Source: Oleiphilus messinensis (GTDB lineage: Bacteria; Pseudomonadota; Gammaproteobacteria; Pseudomonadales; Oleiphilaceae). Taken from it: a DNA stretch of 64,000 nt. Numbering within the stretch: the first letter of the stretch is position 1; each line of letters begins with the position of its first letter. Where the stretch lies: positions 841,501 through 905,500 of the forward strand of contig NZ_CP021425.1 in assembly GCF_002162375.1 (NCBI RefSeq), given 5' to 3'. The notes under the pieces are model-generated. The model did not search any database and was not told the origin of the DNA. It saw only the letters and a list, made by a program, of their open reading frames with translations. Both the position numbers and the translations under genes were made by a program. Positions 31,774 through 40,634 of the stretch are shown here, piece by piece.

Positions 31774-31800
31774 GATGATTTGATTGATTTAGGGTAAAAT
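31772..31800 (+). promoter_or_regulatory. Probable glyA promoter, -10 TAAAAT
   Basis: TAAAAT at 31795-31800 is a good -10. With a 17-bp spacer the -35 would be ATGATG (31772-31777), a poor match that begins inside the right TCTAT duplication. Transcription would start near 31807, the first base of the leader stem. Confidence 0.45.
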
Positions 31801-31806
31801 AGCGCG

Positions 31807-31907
31807 TTTTACGAGAAGACTCCGTTCAATTTCTGGAAATCAGTGCTGTTGTGGCGGTGTTTCAGAAATTCTGATCAATGTTTTTCCGGGTTAGGCCGCT
31901 CGTAAAG
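31807..31907 (+). promoter_or_regulatory. Nested inverted repeats in the glyA 5' leader
   Basis: An outer stem pairs TTTACGAG (31808-31815) with CTCGTAAA (31899-31906). An inner stem pairs 31828-31838 with 31860-31870 (AATTTCTGGAA with TTTCAGAAATT, 11 bp with one G-U) around a 21-nt loop. ATCAG (31839-31843) can instead pair with CTGAT (31871-31875), so an alternative fold exists. The outer stem begins at the predicted transcription start and the fold ends about 38 nt before the glyA start. I do not recognise it as a named riboswitch. Confidence 0.45.
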
Positions 31908-31944
31908 TTGGTATCCAAAGTAATGGTGAAGGTAGATTCGACTA

Positions 31945-33198
31945 ATGTTTACGCACGATATGAAAATTGCCGGTTTTGATGATGATGTCTGGAATGCAAT
32001 TCAAGCCGAAGCGAAGCGCCAGGAAGAGCATATTGAATTGATTGCTTCAGAAAACTATACCAGCCCGCGCGTCATGGAGGCGCAAGGTTCTGTTCTGACC
32101 AATAAATATGCAGAAGGGTACCCTGGCAAGCGCTATTATGGCGGTTGTGAGCATGTTGACGTTGTTGAACAACTGGCGATTGATCGAGCGAAAGCATTAT
32201 TTGGTGCTGATTATGCGAATGTCCAGCCACATTCGGGGTCGCAAGCAAATGCCGCAGTATATATGGCATTGTGCAAACCGGGCGACGTTGTACTGGGTAT
32301 GAGCCTGGCCCATGGTGGCCACTTGACTCACGGTGCTTCTGTGAGCTTCTCGGGTCGTATCTACAAAGCTGTGCAGTATGGTTTGAACCCGGAAACCGGC
32401 GAAATTGATTACGAAGAAGTTGCGAGCCTGGCGCGTGAACACAAGCCAAAAATGATCGTTGCGGGCTTTTCTGCATATTCCCGTGTAATTGATTGGCAAA
32501 AATTCCGTGACATTGCCGATGAAGTTGGCGCTTACTTGATGGTTGATATGGCGCACATCGCAGGATTGGTTGCCGCAGGTGAATATCCCAACCCGGTTAA
32601 AATTGCCGATGTGACGACCACAACCACCCATAAAACCCTGGGGGGGCCTCGTGGTGGCTTGATTCTGGCCAAGTCGAATGAAGATCTGGAGAAAAAACTT
32701 AACTTTGCAGTTTTCCCCGAAAGCCAGGGTGGCCCTTTGATGCACGTTATTGCTGCTAAGGCAATTTGCTTCAAAGAAGCCATGACAGATGAATTTAAAT
32801 CCTACCAGGCTCAAGTTGTCAAAAATGCCCAAGCGATGGTTAAAGTCTTTATGGATCGAGGCTTCGACATTGTATCCAAAGGTACAGACGACCACCTCTT
32901 TCTCGTTGACCTGATCAGCAAAGATATTACCGGTAAAGATGCTGATGCGGCACTGGGGCGTGCGAACATCACGGTGAATAAGAATGCGGTACCGAATGAT
33001 CCGCGGTCACCATTTGTGACCAGTGGTCTGAGAATCGGTACCCCTGCAGTTACCCGTCGTGGCTTTAAAGAAGCAGAAGTCGCAGATTTGGCAGGCTGGA
33101 TGTGTGATGTTCTGGACGATATCTCAAACGATGCCACTATTGCCTCAGTTCAAGAGAAAGTAAAAGCGATTTGTGCTCAGTATCCTGTGTACAAATAA
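31945..33198 (+). CDS. glyA: Serine hydroxymethyltransferase
   Basis: GlyA interconverts serine and glycine with tetrahydrofolate and is the main source of one-carbon units. The 417-residue length fits the family. It shows [44 protein letters not shown] for PLP phosphate binding, [17 protein letters not shown], and the PLP lysine in [19 protein letters not shown] at 31928-31932 is 12 nt before the ATG, a little far. The IS insertion separates this gene from anything upstream. Confidence 0.97.
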   Translation: MFTHDMKIAGFDDDVWNAIQAEAKRQEEHIELIASENYTSPRVMEAQGSVLTNKYAEGYPGKRYYGGCEHVDVVEQLAIDRAKALFGADYANVQPHSGSQANAAVYMALCKPGDVVLGMSLAHGGHLTHGASVSFSGRIYKAVQYGLNPETGEIDYEEVASLAREHKPKMIVAGFSAYSRVIDWQKFRDIADEVGAYLMVDMAHIAGLVAAGEYPNPVKIADVTTTTTHKTLGGPRGGLILAKSNEDLEKKLNFAVFPESQGGPLMHVIAAKAICFKEAMTDEFKSYQAQVVKNAQAMVKVFMDRGFDIVSKGTDDHLFLVDLISKDITGKDADAALGRANITVNKNAVPNDPRSPFVTSGLRIGTPAVTRRGFKEAEVADLAGWMCDVLDDISNDATIASVQEKVKAICAQYPVYK

Positions 33199-33338
33199 TC
33201 TCAAACTGCGTTGCGCTGGCCGTTATGTCAAAAACCTGAAATCGGTGTCTGAAAGCGGCCAGCTTTCAACTTTTTTAGCTTGATTCAAATGAGTGGGCGT
33301 GCTGTGCGTCCCGGATCTGATCAATAAGTGAGAAGATT

Positions 33339-33815
33339 ATGCATTGTCCCTTTTGTGGAGCTGCCGAGACTAAAGTGATCGATTCCCGTTTGGTGGCGGA
33401 AGGCGATCAAGTGCGGCGACGTCGGGAATGCTTATCCTGCAAAGAGCGCTTCACGACTTACGAATCTGCAGAATTGCTCATGCCACGGGTCATCAAGCAA
33501 GACGGTACCCGGCAACCATTTGATGATCAGAAGCTCCGGTCTGGAATCACGAAAGCGCTTGAGAAGCGGCCGGTTAGTGTTGAAGAAATCGAATCGGCGA
33601 TAAACGCGATAAAGTATCGTCTCAGAGCTACGGGTGAACGTGAAATCAAGTCTATCAATATCGGCGAAGAAGTCATGTGTGAACTTCGTCGTCTGGATCA
33701 GGTTGCTTATGTGCGCTTTGCTTCAGTTTACCGTAGTTTTCAGGATATCAATGAGTTCCGTGAAGAAATCGACCGGCTCGCGAACAACGGTGCAACGCCA
33801 ACCACTTCTGCTTAG
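33339..33815 (+). CDS. nrdR: Transcriptional repressor NrdR
   Basis: NrdR is the nucleotide-sensing repressor of ribonucleotide reductase operons. The 158-residue protein has the N-terminal zinc ribbon (CPFC at residues 3-6 and CLSC near residue 31, with RRRREC) and an ATP-cone domain (about 49-139, [16 protein letters not shown]) that binds ATP or dATP. It precedes ribD in the nrdR-rib-nusB order common in gammaproteobacteria. No ribonucleotide reductase gene is in the window, so targets are elsewhere. Confidence 0.96.
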   Translation: MHCPFCGAAETKVIDSRLVAEGDQVRRRRECLSCKERFTTYESAELLMPRVIKQDGTRQPFDDQKLRSGITKALEKRPVSVEEIESAINAIKYRLRATGEREIKSINIGEEVMCELRRLDQVAYVRFASVYRSFQDINEFREEIDRLANNGATPTTSA

Positions 33816-33927
33816 TTTACACCCGGGGTACTGCTAAATTCGGCGTTAATGCTGCAACGGACCCAGCAAGTTACTCAGTATTGAAGTTTGAAATACTCAA
33901 TCTAAAAACGGGAAATTTCGCAATATT

Positions 33928-35022
33928 TTGAATACGACTTCTATCTCTACTCACGCCAGGTTTATGGCCAGGGCGATTCGCCTGGCTGAGCAAGGGTTAT
34001 TTACAACAGACCCAAATCCGAGAGTGGGTTGCGTCATTGTGCAAAACGGTGCCATTGTTGGTGAAGGCTGGCATAAAGTAGCGGGTTGCGGCCATGCGGA
34101 GGTCAATGCATTAAACGCTGCCAGCGAATCGGTTCAGGGGGCGGATGTGTATGTTACGCTTGAACCCTGTAGTCATTTTGGACGTACCCCTCCCTGTGCA
34201 AAAGCCCTTATTGATGCTGGTGTAGGCCGGGTCTTTGTCGCGATGCAGGATCCAAATCCGCTGGTTTCTGGACGAGGCATAACCATGTTGCGAGAGGCGG
34301 GTATTGCCGTCGAAGTCGGTCTTTTGGAAGCTGAGGCTGGAAACTTGAATCCGGGCTTCATCAAACGAATGCAAACAGGTAGACCTTTAGTCCGTCTAAA
34401 AGTCGCGGTCAGTGTTGATGGTCGAACCGCTATGGCATCTGGCGAGAGTCAGTGGATTACCGGATCGGATGCGAGAGCGGATGTGCAGCGCCTGCGTGCC
34501 CGAAGTTCGGCAATCGTAACCGGTTCAGGGACGGTTAAAACGGATAATCCGGCCCTTACCGTGCGCTTTGGTGGCAGTCCGGAAGATTTTCGGCAACCCA
34601 TTCGTGTTATCCTGTCCTCCCGTCTTGACTTGAGTTCTGACGCGGCAATATTTCAGCAGCCTGGACGAACAGTTGTTGCGACATCTAAACTATCGGAACA
34701 GTTCGCCTCGGCGTTACCGGATGGTAGTGAGTTAGCGTTATTGCCCAATTTAGAGCCCGATACCGTGATCCAATGGTTGGCGGGCCAGCAATGTAACGAA
34801 GTGCTGGTCGAGTCCGGGCCACTGGTAGCCGGGAGCTTCATTAAGGCCGGTTGTGTCGATGAGTATTGGCTCTACATGGCACCAAAGCTTTTAGGGAGCG
34901 ATGCGAGGCCCATGCATGTTATGGGCTTGCAGACCATGGCGGAAGCGATACCGCTCAAGCTGCAGGATGTTCGAGCAATTGGTGATGATATTCGTTTGAT
35001 TTATCGACCGGAGGGCGCGTAA
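33928..35022 (+). CDS. ribD: Bifunctional riboflavin deaminase/reductase RibD
   Basis: RibD deaminates the GTP-derived pyrimidine and then reduces its ribose side chain, the second and third steps of riboflavin synthesis. The N-terminal cytidine-deaminase-like domain has zinc ligands in CGHAEVNAL and EPCSHFGRTPPC. The reductase domain starts near residue 150 (VRLKVAVSVDGRTAMASGESQWIT). The product is 364 residues from a TTG at 33928. An ATG at 33964 is possible but would remove residues that are normally present before MARAIRLA, so I kept the TTG with moderate confidence. Its TAA stop overlaps the ribE ATG by one base. Confidence 0.93.
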   Translation: MNTTSISTHARFMARAIRLAEQGLFTTDPNPRVGCVIVQNGAIVGEGWHKVAGCGHAEVNALNAASESVQGADVYVTLEPCSHFGRTPPCAKALIDAGVGRVFVAMQDPNPLVSGRGITMLREAGIAVEVGLLEAEAGNLNPGFIKRMQTGRPLVRLKVAVSVDGRTAMASGESQWITGSDARADVQRLRARSSAIVTGSGTVKTDNPALTVRFGGSPEDFRQPIRVILSSRLDLSSDAAIFQQPGRTVVATSKLSEQFASALPDGSELALLPNLEPDTVIQWLAGQQCNEVLVESGPLVAGSFIKAGCVDEYWLYMAPKLLGSDARPMHVMGLQTMAEAIPLKLQDVRAIGDDIRLIYRPEGA

Positions 35023-35726
35023 TGTTTACGGGGATAATTGAGGCGCTTGGTACCATCAGGCATTTGAAACCAGGGCCGGGCGGTGATCTTGAAATTGGTG
35101 TTTTTTCCGAGCAACTGGATTTTTCTGACGTCAGGTTAGGAGACAGCATCGCGGTTAATGGCGTATGTCTCACGGTGACGCGTCTGGCGGGTAAAACGTT
35201 CTATGCGGATGTTTCGGTAGAAACCATCAAGCACAGTCTGTTTGCAACAATGGTGGTTGGTACAAAAGTCAATCTGGAGAAAGCCCTGACGCTCAGCACT
35301 CGTCTGGGGGGCCACATCGTGAGTGGTCATGTTGATGGCGTTGGTGAAGTAACCCAACGCAGAAGTGAGGGTAGTGCGATTCGCTTTGCAATCGCAGCGC
35401 CGAACAGTGTGATGCGATATATAGCGGAAAAGGGCTCAATTACGGTAGACGGTACCAGTCTGACAGTTAACGCGACAACGGCCGATCATTTTTGGCTAAA
35501 TATTGTGCCGCATACCGCTTCAGAAACTGTAATCAATGGTTATAAAGTCGGGTCTCGTGTGCATTTGGAGGTGGATATTCTCGCTCGGTATATTGAGCGC
35601 CTCCTACACTCTGAAGGCGGGGGCCAAGCATCGGATAAGGGGCAACTTACTGATCCGAAATCGAACAAACCTGATTCACAAACGATTTCCAAAGCTTTTC
35701 TCGCGACCCATGGCTTCCTCCGCTGA
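35022..35726 (+). CDS. ribE: Riboflavin synthase, alpha subunit
   Basis: This enzyme dismutates two lumazines to riboflavin. The 234-residue protein contains the two tandem lumazine-binding barrels: the first begins MFTGIIEALG with VNGVCLTV, and the second contains GHIVSGHVDGVG and DGTSLTVN, ending ILARYIERLL near residue 195. The last 35 residues are a polar tail beyond the usual 215 or so. It is coupled to ribD by a one-base overlap (TAATG). Confidence 0.95.
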   Translation: MFTGIIEALGTIRHLKPGPGGDLEIGVFSEQLDFSDVRLGDSIAVNGVCLTVTRLAGKTFYADVSVETIKHSLFATMVVGTKVNLEKALTLSTRLGGHIVSGHVDGVGEVTQRRSEGSAIRFAIAAPNSVMRYIAEKGSITVDGTSLTVNATTADHFWLNIVPHTASETVINGYKVGSRVHLEVDILARYIERLLHSEGGGQASDKGQLTDPKSNKPDSQTISKAFLATHGFLR

Positions 35727-35771
35727 GGGGGCGCATTTCATGAGATTAAGCACTGCATTAAAGGTAATGTC

Positions 35772-36887
35772 ATGGCGTTGAATACGATTGAAGAAATTAT
35801 TGAAGACATTCGTCAGGGTAAGATGGTTATTCTGATGGATGATGAAGATCGCGAAAATGAAGGTGATCTGATTATCGCGGCAGAGCAGATTCGGCCCGAA
35901 GATATAAATTTCATGGTCAAGCACGCTCGTGGTCTGGTGTGCTTGACGCTGACCCGCGAGCGATGCCAGTTTCTTGGTTTGGGGCCAATGGTGCAAGCCA
36001 ATAATTCCCAGTTTTCAACTGCGTTTACGCAATCAATTGAAGCGGCGGACGGGGTTACAACCGGGATCTCTGCGGCAGACCGTGCTCATACCGTTAGAGT
36101 CGCTGTGGGTCGAAATTCGCAGCCTGAGGATATTGTTCAGCCAGGCCATATCTTCCCAATTATGGCGCAACCAGGCGGCGTACTCAGTCGAGCAGGTCAC
36201 ACTGAAGCGGGTTGTGATCTGGCAAGGCTTGCAGGCTATGAACCCTCTTCGGTAATTGTCGAGATAATGAATGAAGATGGCTCTATGGCTCGACGGCCTG
36301 ATTTGGAAGCATTTGCGGAAACCCACGGTTTAAAAATCGGTACCATTGCGGACCTTATTCATTATCGGGTGATGAATGAGTGCACCATTGAGAAAATGGA
36401 AGAGCATGAACTGGAGACTGAATATGGTACTTTCCGTTTCACGGACTATAAAGATACCATCCAGGGGTTCAATCACTTGGTATTGAGTATGGGGGATATT
36501 CAGGCTGATGACCCGGTGTTGGTAAGAGTGCATATTGCCGACACCTTTAGAGATTTATTGGGTGCTCGTCGCCCCGGAACGTCGAGTTGGCCGATCCATC
36601 GAGCCTTACAGAAAATTTCTGAAGAAGGTAAAGGGGTACTGGTGTTATTGAATGATGGTAATGCCAGCGGTGATATTGAGGACAGAATCAAAGATTATTT
36701 TTCTCCCGGAGCCAAGACCTCTGGTAGCGCCAGCACTTCAGCCTATTTGACCGTGGGTACGGGGTCTCAGATTTTGAGGGACGTCGGTGTTGGAAAAATG
36801 CGCTTGTTAAGTGCGCCTATGAAATTTACAGCATTGTCTGGTTTTGATCTGGAAGTCACAGAATACATTCCGTATGAATCTGATTGA
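35772..36887 (+). CDS. ribBX: DHBP synthase fused to a degenerate GTP cyclohydrolase II domain (RibBX type)
   Basis: The N-terminal RibB domain (about residues 1-200) makes 3,4-dihydroxy-2-butanone 4-phosphate from ribulose 5-phosphate. Its acidic active-site loop [10 protein letters not shown] and [13 protein letters not shown] are intact. The C-terminal part (about 205-371) has the GTP cyclohydrolase II fold length but lacks the zinc-cysteine block and the CTGD and RCDCG motifs. At that place it reads [18 protein letters not shown]. It is therefore unlikely to have cyclohydrolase activity, matching the RibBX hybrids described in Shewanella and Pseudomonas relatives. A separate ribA must be encoded elsewhere. 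Other names would be ribB or ribBA. Confidence 0.9.
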   Translation: MALNTIEEIIEDIRQGKMVILMDDEDRENEGDLIIAAEQIRPEDINFMVKHARGLVCLTLTRERCQFLGLGPMVQANNSQFSTAFTQSIEAADGVTTGISAADRAHTVRVAVGRNSQPEDIVQPGHIFPIMAQPGGVLSRAGHTEAGCDLARLAGYEPSSVIVEIMNEDGSMARRPDLEAFAETHGLKIGTIADLIHYRVMNECTIEKMEEHELETEYGTFRFTDYKDTIQGFNHLVLSMGDIQADDPVLVRVHIADTFRDLLGARRPGTSSWPIHRALQKISEEGKGVLVLLNDGNASGDIEDRIKDYFSPGAKTSGSASTSAYLTVGTGSQILRDVGVGKMRLLSAPMKFTALSGFDLEVTEYIPYESD

Positions 36888-37044
36888 ATCTGCTTCAGCG
36901 GAATAGTTTAGCTTTAGTATTTTAGCGTTTTTATGGTCACCGAAAGGGGCGTGTTGTAGCACCGCGTAATCCGGAGTGTGTGGCTTGAATTGAAATAAAG
37001 CGGCTTGGCATTGTTTGAGCCATCCGATTTATCAGGAGTATTGA

Positions 37045-37521
37045 ATGTCAAATATTAAAACGTATGAAGGCAATTTTGTGAATTGTCAGGGAAAATATGC
37101 CATTGTAGTTGGGCGGTTCAACAGTTTTGTGGTGGAAAGTCTTTTGGATGGTGCAATTGATACGTTGCGACGACATAACATTGCAGAAAGTGATATCGAA
37201 CTCTATCGGGTTCCTGGTGCATTTGAGATACCTGTGGCGGTTAAAAAAATACTGGAAACAGAGAAGTATGATGCAGTTATCGCGTTGGGGGCTGTTATTC
37301 GTGGTGGAACGCCTCATTTTGAGTACGTGGCAGGGGAGTGCACTAAAGGATTGGGTCAACTGGCGTTGACCAGCGGTATTCCTGTGGTATTTGGTGTCCT
37401 GACTGTGGATACAATCGAGCAGGCAATCGAGCGTTCAGGCACGAAAGCTGGCAATAAAGGTGGTGAAGCTGCATTGTCAGCAATAGAAATGGTCAGTCTG
37501 TTCAATAGTATGGGCAAGTAA
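37045..37521 (+). CDS. ribH: 6,7-dimethyl-8-ribityllumazine synthase
   Basis: RibH condenses the pyrimidine and the four-carbon phosphate into lumazine and assembles into capsid-like particles. The 158-residue protein shows [39 protein letters not shown] with the catalytic histidine, and [13 protein letters not shown] is well placed before the ATG. It follows a 157-bp gap after ribBX in which I see no FMN riboswitch. The nusB start codon follows its stop with no gap. Confidence 0.96.
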   Translation: MSNIKTYEGNFVNCQGKYAIVVGRFNSFVVESLLDGAIDTLRRHNIAESDIELYRVPGAFEIPVAVKKILETEKYDAVIALGAVIRGGTPHFEYVAGECTKGLGQLALTSGIPVVFGVLTVDTIEQAIERSGTKAGNKGGEAALSAIEMVSLFNSMGK

Positions 37522-37983
37522 GTGAGCGAGTCAAAATCTGATAATCCAAAAAATGCCGTTGCTGCGCAACGGCGTAAAGCTCGAAGTCTGGCTTTACAGG
37601 CGCTATATCAATGGCAAATTGCTGGTGCTGCTGTCTATGAGATAGAAGCTGAGTTCGTCGTTGATAATGACATGTCGAAAGTGGATGTGGAATACTTCCG
37701 AGACTTGCTGCGAGGCGTGGTGAGTCGTGCCCCGGAATTGGACGAGCATTTTTGTGCACTGGTAAATCGGCCTGTGGAAAAGATTGACCCAATCGAAAAA
37801 GCGTTGCTTCGAATGGGGATTTACGAATTAAAATACCGGGTTGATGTACCCTATCGGGTTGTAATCAACGAGGCCATCGATCTGGCTAAAAAATTTGGTG
37901 GAACGGACGGCCACAAGTTCGTAAACGGGATTCTTGATAAAGTTGCGCCCCGGTTACGTTCAGCAGAGCGTGGAAAACGATAA
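37522..37983 (+). CDS. nusB: Transcription antitermination factor NusB
   Basis: NusB binds boxA RNA with ribosomal protein S10 in antitermination complexes on rRNA operons. The 153-residue all-helical protein has the [16 protein letters not shown]-terminus, the LLRGVVSR segment and [18 protein letters not shown] at the C-terminus, all family hallmarks. The start is a GTG directly adjoining the ribH TAA, which implies translational coupling; there is no separate Shine-Dalgarno. Confidence 0.95.
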   Translation: MSESKSDNPKNAVAAQRRKARSLALQALYQWQIAGAAVYEIEAEFVVDNDMSKVDVEYFRDLLRGVVSRAPELDEHFCALVNRPVEKIDPIEKALLRMGIYELKYRVDVPYRVVINEAIDLAKKFGGTDGHKFVNGILDKVAPRLRSAERGKR

Positions 37984-38014
37984 ATATTGTGTGGCTTAAT
38001 GGTGTCTGGGATTA

Positions 38015-39037
38015 ATGGCCAGTGAATTTGAACTGATTTATCAGTACTTTTCAGATCTTGGGCGATGTGCCCAAGATAAGGCTGACTGGATTGTTGCGGG
38101 TGTTGGGGATGATTGTGCCATTATCGCGTCGACTCCCGGATACGATTGGCTACATTCGGTAGATACTTTGGTGCAAGGTATCCACTTTCCTGAAGCAATA
38201 TCGCCTGAGAGCCTCGCTCAACGGGCATTAGCTGTAAATCTTAGCGATTTGGCGGCTATGGGGGCCGAGCCTGTGGCGTTTACACTGGCATTGACTTTAC
38301 CTGGCTGTGATGAAGGCTGGCTCCGGCAATTTGCTAGAGGTTTGCAGAATACATCCGCTGAGTATGGTATTCGTCTCATAGGCGGTGATACGACAAGAGG
38401 GCCGCTTTCCATCACTATTTCTGTAATGGGGGTTGTGCCAAGTGGCAGGGCTGTGCGCCGAAACGGCGCGAAGCCCGGAGATTGGGTGTGTGTGAGCGGA
38501 CATTTGGGCGATGCTCAGGCAGGATTGGAGCTATTGCAGTCAAATCGGCTTGCCAAACGTAAAGATGAGCGTTATTTGCTCGATCGCTTCCATCAGCCCT
38601 CACCCAGGCTGTCTTTAGGGCGTAAATTGCGAGAGTTCGCATCCGCAGCGATTGATATTTCAGATGGTGTGGTCGCAGACTTGGGACATATTTGTCGTCA
38701 GTCCGAATGCGTTGCCGAGCTCTGGGCAGACGCTGTGCCACTGTCGCAGCCTTACACAAAATACTGTGCAGCCCAGGGGTACTCCAGCCTTGATCGTCTC
38801 ACTCGTGCCTTAACTCATGGAGACGATTATGAACTGTGTTTCACGATCAGTGCAGATGCATGGCGTTTATGCACATCAGGAGCCGATAAGCTTTGGTTAA
38901 GTGAAGAAGGCTTGCCGGTAACGATAATCGGCAAAATACTGGCACCCGAGCCCTCGGGTACTGGTGTTTTGGTGCGAGTGCTGGATGAGAATGATGCCAA
39001 CTTGTCGTTGTCATCAAGTGGGTATCAGCACTTTTGA
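38015..39037 (+). CDS. thiL: Thiamine-monophosphate kinase
   Basis: ThiL phosphorylates thiamine monophosphate to the active diphosphate. The 340-residue protein has the metal- and ATP-binding GVGDDCAII, the LAVNLSDLAAMGAEPVAFTLALTLP stretch, GGDTTRGPLSIT, and AIDISDGVVADLGHI followed by THGDDYELCFT. The ATG at 38015 lacks a clear ribosome site. In most relatives pgpA follows; here the operon stops and a gene on the other strand begins. Confidence 0.95.
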   Translation: MASEFELIYQYFSDLGRCAQDKADWIVAGVGDDCAIIASTPGYDWLHSVDTLVQGIHFPEAISPESLAQRALAVNLSDLAAMGAEPVAFTLALTLPGCDEGWLRQFARGLQNTSAEYGIRLIGGDTTRGPLSITISVMGVVPSGRAVRRNGAKPGDWVCVSGHLGDAQAGLELLQSNRLAKRKDERYLLDRFHQPSPRLSLGRKLREFASAAIDISDGVVADLGHICRQSECVAELWADAVPLSQPYTKYCAAQGYSSLDRLTRALTHGDDYELCFTISADAWRLCTSGADKLWLSEEGLPVTIIGKILAPEPSGTGVLVRVLDENDANLSLSSSGYQHF

Positions 39038-39068
39038 GGCAGAGCTTGAATGCCGTGGGAGAGAATGG

Positions 39069-39099
39069 AAAAAGGGCTTGGTGTTGAGTTCAAGCCCTT
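39069..39099 (-). terminator. Intrinsic terminator of the DUF6316 gene
   Basis: On the minus strand a perfect 9-bp stem (AAGGGCTTG with CAAGCCCTT; 39091-39099 with 39072-39080) with a 10-nt loop is followed by five T's (39073-39069). It lies between the convergent thiL and DUF6316 genes. On the plus strand no U-tract follows it, so it would stop thiL only weakly. Confidence 0.65.
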
Positions 39100-39143
39100 G
39101 CGGATGATTTTGCCGTTGTTTGTTATAGCCTGTTGATTGTTTA

Positions 39144-39386
39144 CTACTGATTGAAGCGGCTAGCGCCGGGAAGCATGTTTACAACATGCAAAAAGCGCTG
39201 CAGCCCGAGTTCGGCCCGAGTCCGGTCTGAGTAAGGGCCGCTATCAAAGCCTTCACGGGTCGAAAAATACCATTTACTGCCAACACAGAAAAACCTGCTG
39301 CTTCTGAACGGTATATCTCCCTTATCGCCTGCTCTGCGTTCTATTCCCACGAATGATCCCCTCTTTATCGAGCTTGTTGATAACAT
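39144..39386 (-). CDS. DUF6316-family small protein
   Basis: This 80-residue protein has the pattern I associate with DUF6316, a family of short proteins in marine gammaproteobacteria: a basic N-terminus, then PFRSSRFF, KWYFSTREG and GPYSDRTRAELGLQRFL. The aromatic, Arg-rich core suggests a small beta-sheet domain; no function is known to me. A frame from a TTG at 39395 is possible, but the ATG at 39386 has GAGG 10 nt upstream. It occupies the place where pgpA would be expected, on the other strand, and ends at its own terminator. Confidence 0.65.
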   Translation of the reverse strand: MLSTSSIKRGSFVGIERRAGDKGDIPFRSSRFFCVGSKWYFSTREGFDSGPYSDRTRAELGLQRFLHVVNMLPGASRFNQ

Positions 39387-39722
39387 AACGTTCAAGCCTC
39401 ACCTTTTTGTTGTTGTAAATGCGCTTTAGGGTACTGAGACGGATATCACAACGACCCATTTTACATTTGTTTATAAATTCAATATTGACAATTCTTGATT
39501 AATAAATCAACTAAAATCTATTTTCCTCAAGTTGTCCAAAAACGGAGCTTGAATAATCGCGTCCAGCACGGTAAAACGTTACCCTTTGCTTTCGCATCAG
39601 ACGTTTGGGCTTGTCGGGCAGTATTAATTGTTATTGCTTGGACTCGAAAATTTAATGGTCGACATCCAAGTGTCATATTTGTCTACTAAAACGATTGAAA
39701 ATTGAAATGAGGGTTTAGATTT
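39387..39722. other. 336-bp divergent intergenic region, DUF6316 / DUF2057 genes
   Basis: The part around 39450-39520 is strongly A+T-rich. It contains a perfect -35 TTGACA (39485-39490), a dyad TTGATT-AATA-AATCAA (39495-39510) and TAAAAT (39512-39517). The spacing of 21 bp between TTGACA and TAAAAT is too long for a normal sigma70 promoter. I see no supported ORF. Confidence 0.4.
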
Positions 39723-40457
39723 ATGCCGCATGTGCACAAGTTTTCTGCAGCGATGTTTTGTCTGATACTGTTAATCGTGAGCGGCTGCAGTTCGAATTAC
39801 CCGGTTCGAGTCTATGACGGCCCAACGATTCCGGACGATCAGGTTGTGGTGTTGAAAGTACCCGAAGATATCAATGTAATTTCAATTGATGGACAAAAAA
39901 TGACGTCATACCTGCTGGAGAATTTGTCTATTGATTATTATTTGAAACCCGGGCCTCATTCCGTCGTTTTTCAGTATTCTGGTATTTGGTCCGTGCCCAG
40001 TGTCGAGTCATCTGATGGCAAGGCGAATGTTGAACTGATTGAATCCGAATACGTACAACTTCAATTCAGTGCAAAGCCTGGCCAACATTATGTGTTACAA
40101 CATGAAACCCCCCCGTCGCGTTCAAGTGCCCGAATATCTGCAACCAAGTTCAAGGCGTCAGTGGTTGACAGCAATGAGCGTTTAATAGCGACTTCAGGCA
40201 AGTATGTGGTACCGACTGTGTCGTCGGATGTCGTTGGTACTGAGGCGGTAACATTGGCTCATCAGGCTGGAGATGCGCAAATAGATGTTGCGTCAGCACA
40301 AGGCAAGACTAGTGAACAAGCTGTGCAGCAACCTCAGAGTACACAAGTAAAATTGCCGGTTTCAGAAAGCTTGCCCACTTTGGATGCGATGAAAGTATTG
40401 TGGCAGGGCGCCTCCAAAGAAGAGAAAAAGGCATTTTTGAAGTGGGCGTTTCAATAA
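39723..40457 (+). CDS. DUF2057-family (YccT-like) lipoprotein
   Basis: This 244-residue protein has a signal peptide and lipobox VSGC, so the mature form starts at a lipidated Cys22. The section from about residue 40 (VVVLKVPEDINVISIDGQK, with GPHSVVFQY near residue 78) resembles DUF2057/YccT proteins, which are exported and of poorly known role. A low-complexity Gln/Ser-rich stretch (about 185-215) leads to an acidic-basic C-terminal helix ending EEKKAFLKWAF. It is monocistronic as far as I can see. The family call is from pattern memory and is moderately sure. Confidence 0.65.
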   Translation: MPHVHKFSAAMFCLILLIVSGCSSNYPVRVYDGPTIPDDQVVVLKVPEDINVISIDGQKMTSYLLENLSIDYYLKPGPHSVVFQYSGIWSVPSVESSDGKANVELIESEYVQLQFSAKPGQHYVLQHETPPSRSSARISATKFKASVVDSNERLIATSGKYVVPTVSSDVVGTEAVTLAHQAGDAQIDVASAQGKTSEQAVQQPQSTQVKLPVSESLPTLDAMKVLWQGASKEEKKAFLKWAFQ

Positions 40458-40634
40458 TTGATAGCCGTTATCCCGTATTCTAATCTGGCTTAAGCTTGAT
40501 CAAGGTGGCTGTGCTATCATTGAAGGCACCTGTCCCTGTTGCAATCGTTTAAGAGCGGGTTGTCTTCAGGTTGAACTTAAAACGTCTTTCAGGTGAGCAT
40601 ACGTATGTGCTCACTGTGAAGGAAGGAGGTTCCC

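Noticed and set aside
36888-37044. Possible FMN riboswitch before ribH (also looked for before ribD and ribBX)
   Set aside because: The conserved AGGGGCAGGGT-like and GCCCGCGAGC-like segments of the FMN class are absent in all three gaps.
39495-39689. Plus-strand frame of 64 codons before the DUF2057 lipoprotein
   Set aside because: Lies over the A+T-rich promoter-like region, has no ribosome site and no similarity I can see.
40594-40617. GTGAGCATACGTATGTGCTCAC-like palindrome before amrB as a CRP site
   Set aside because: The arms are close to TGTGA/TCACA, but the centre spacing is wrong for CRP, and no matching promoter is clear.
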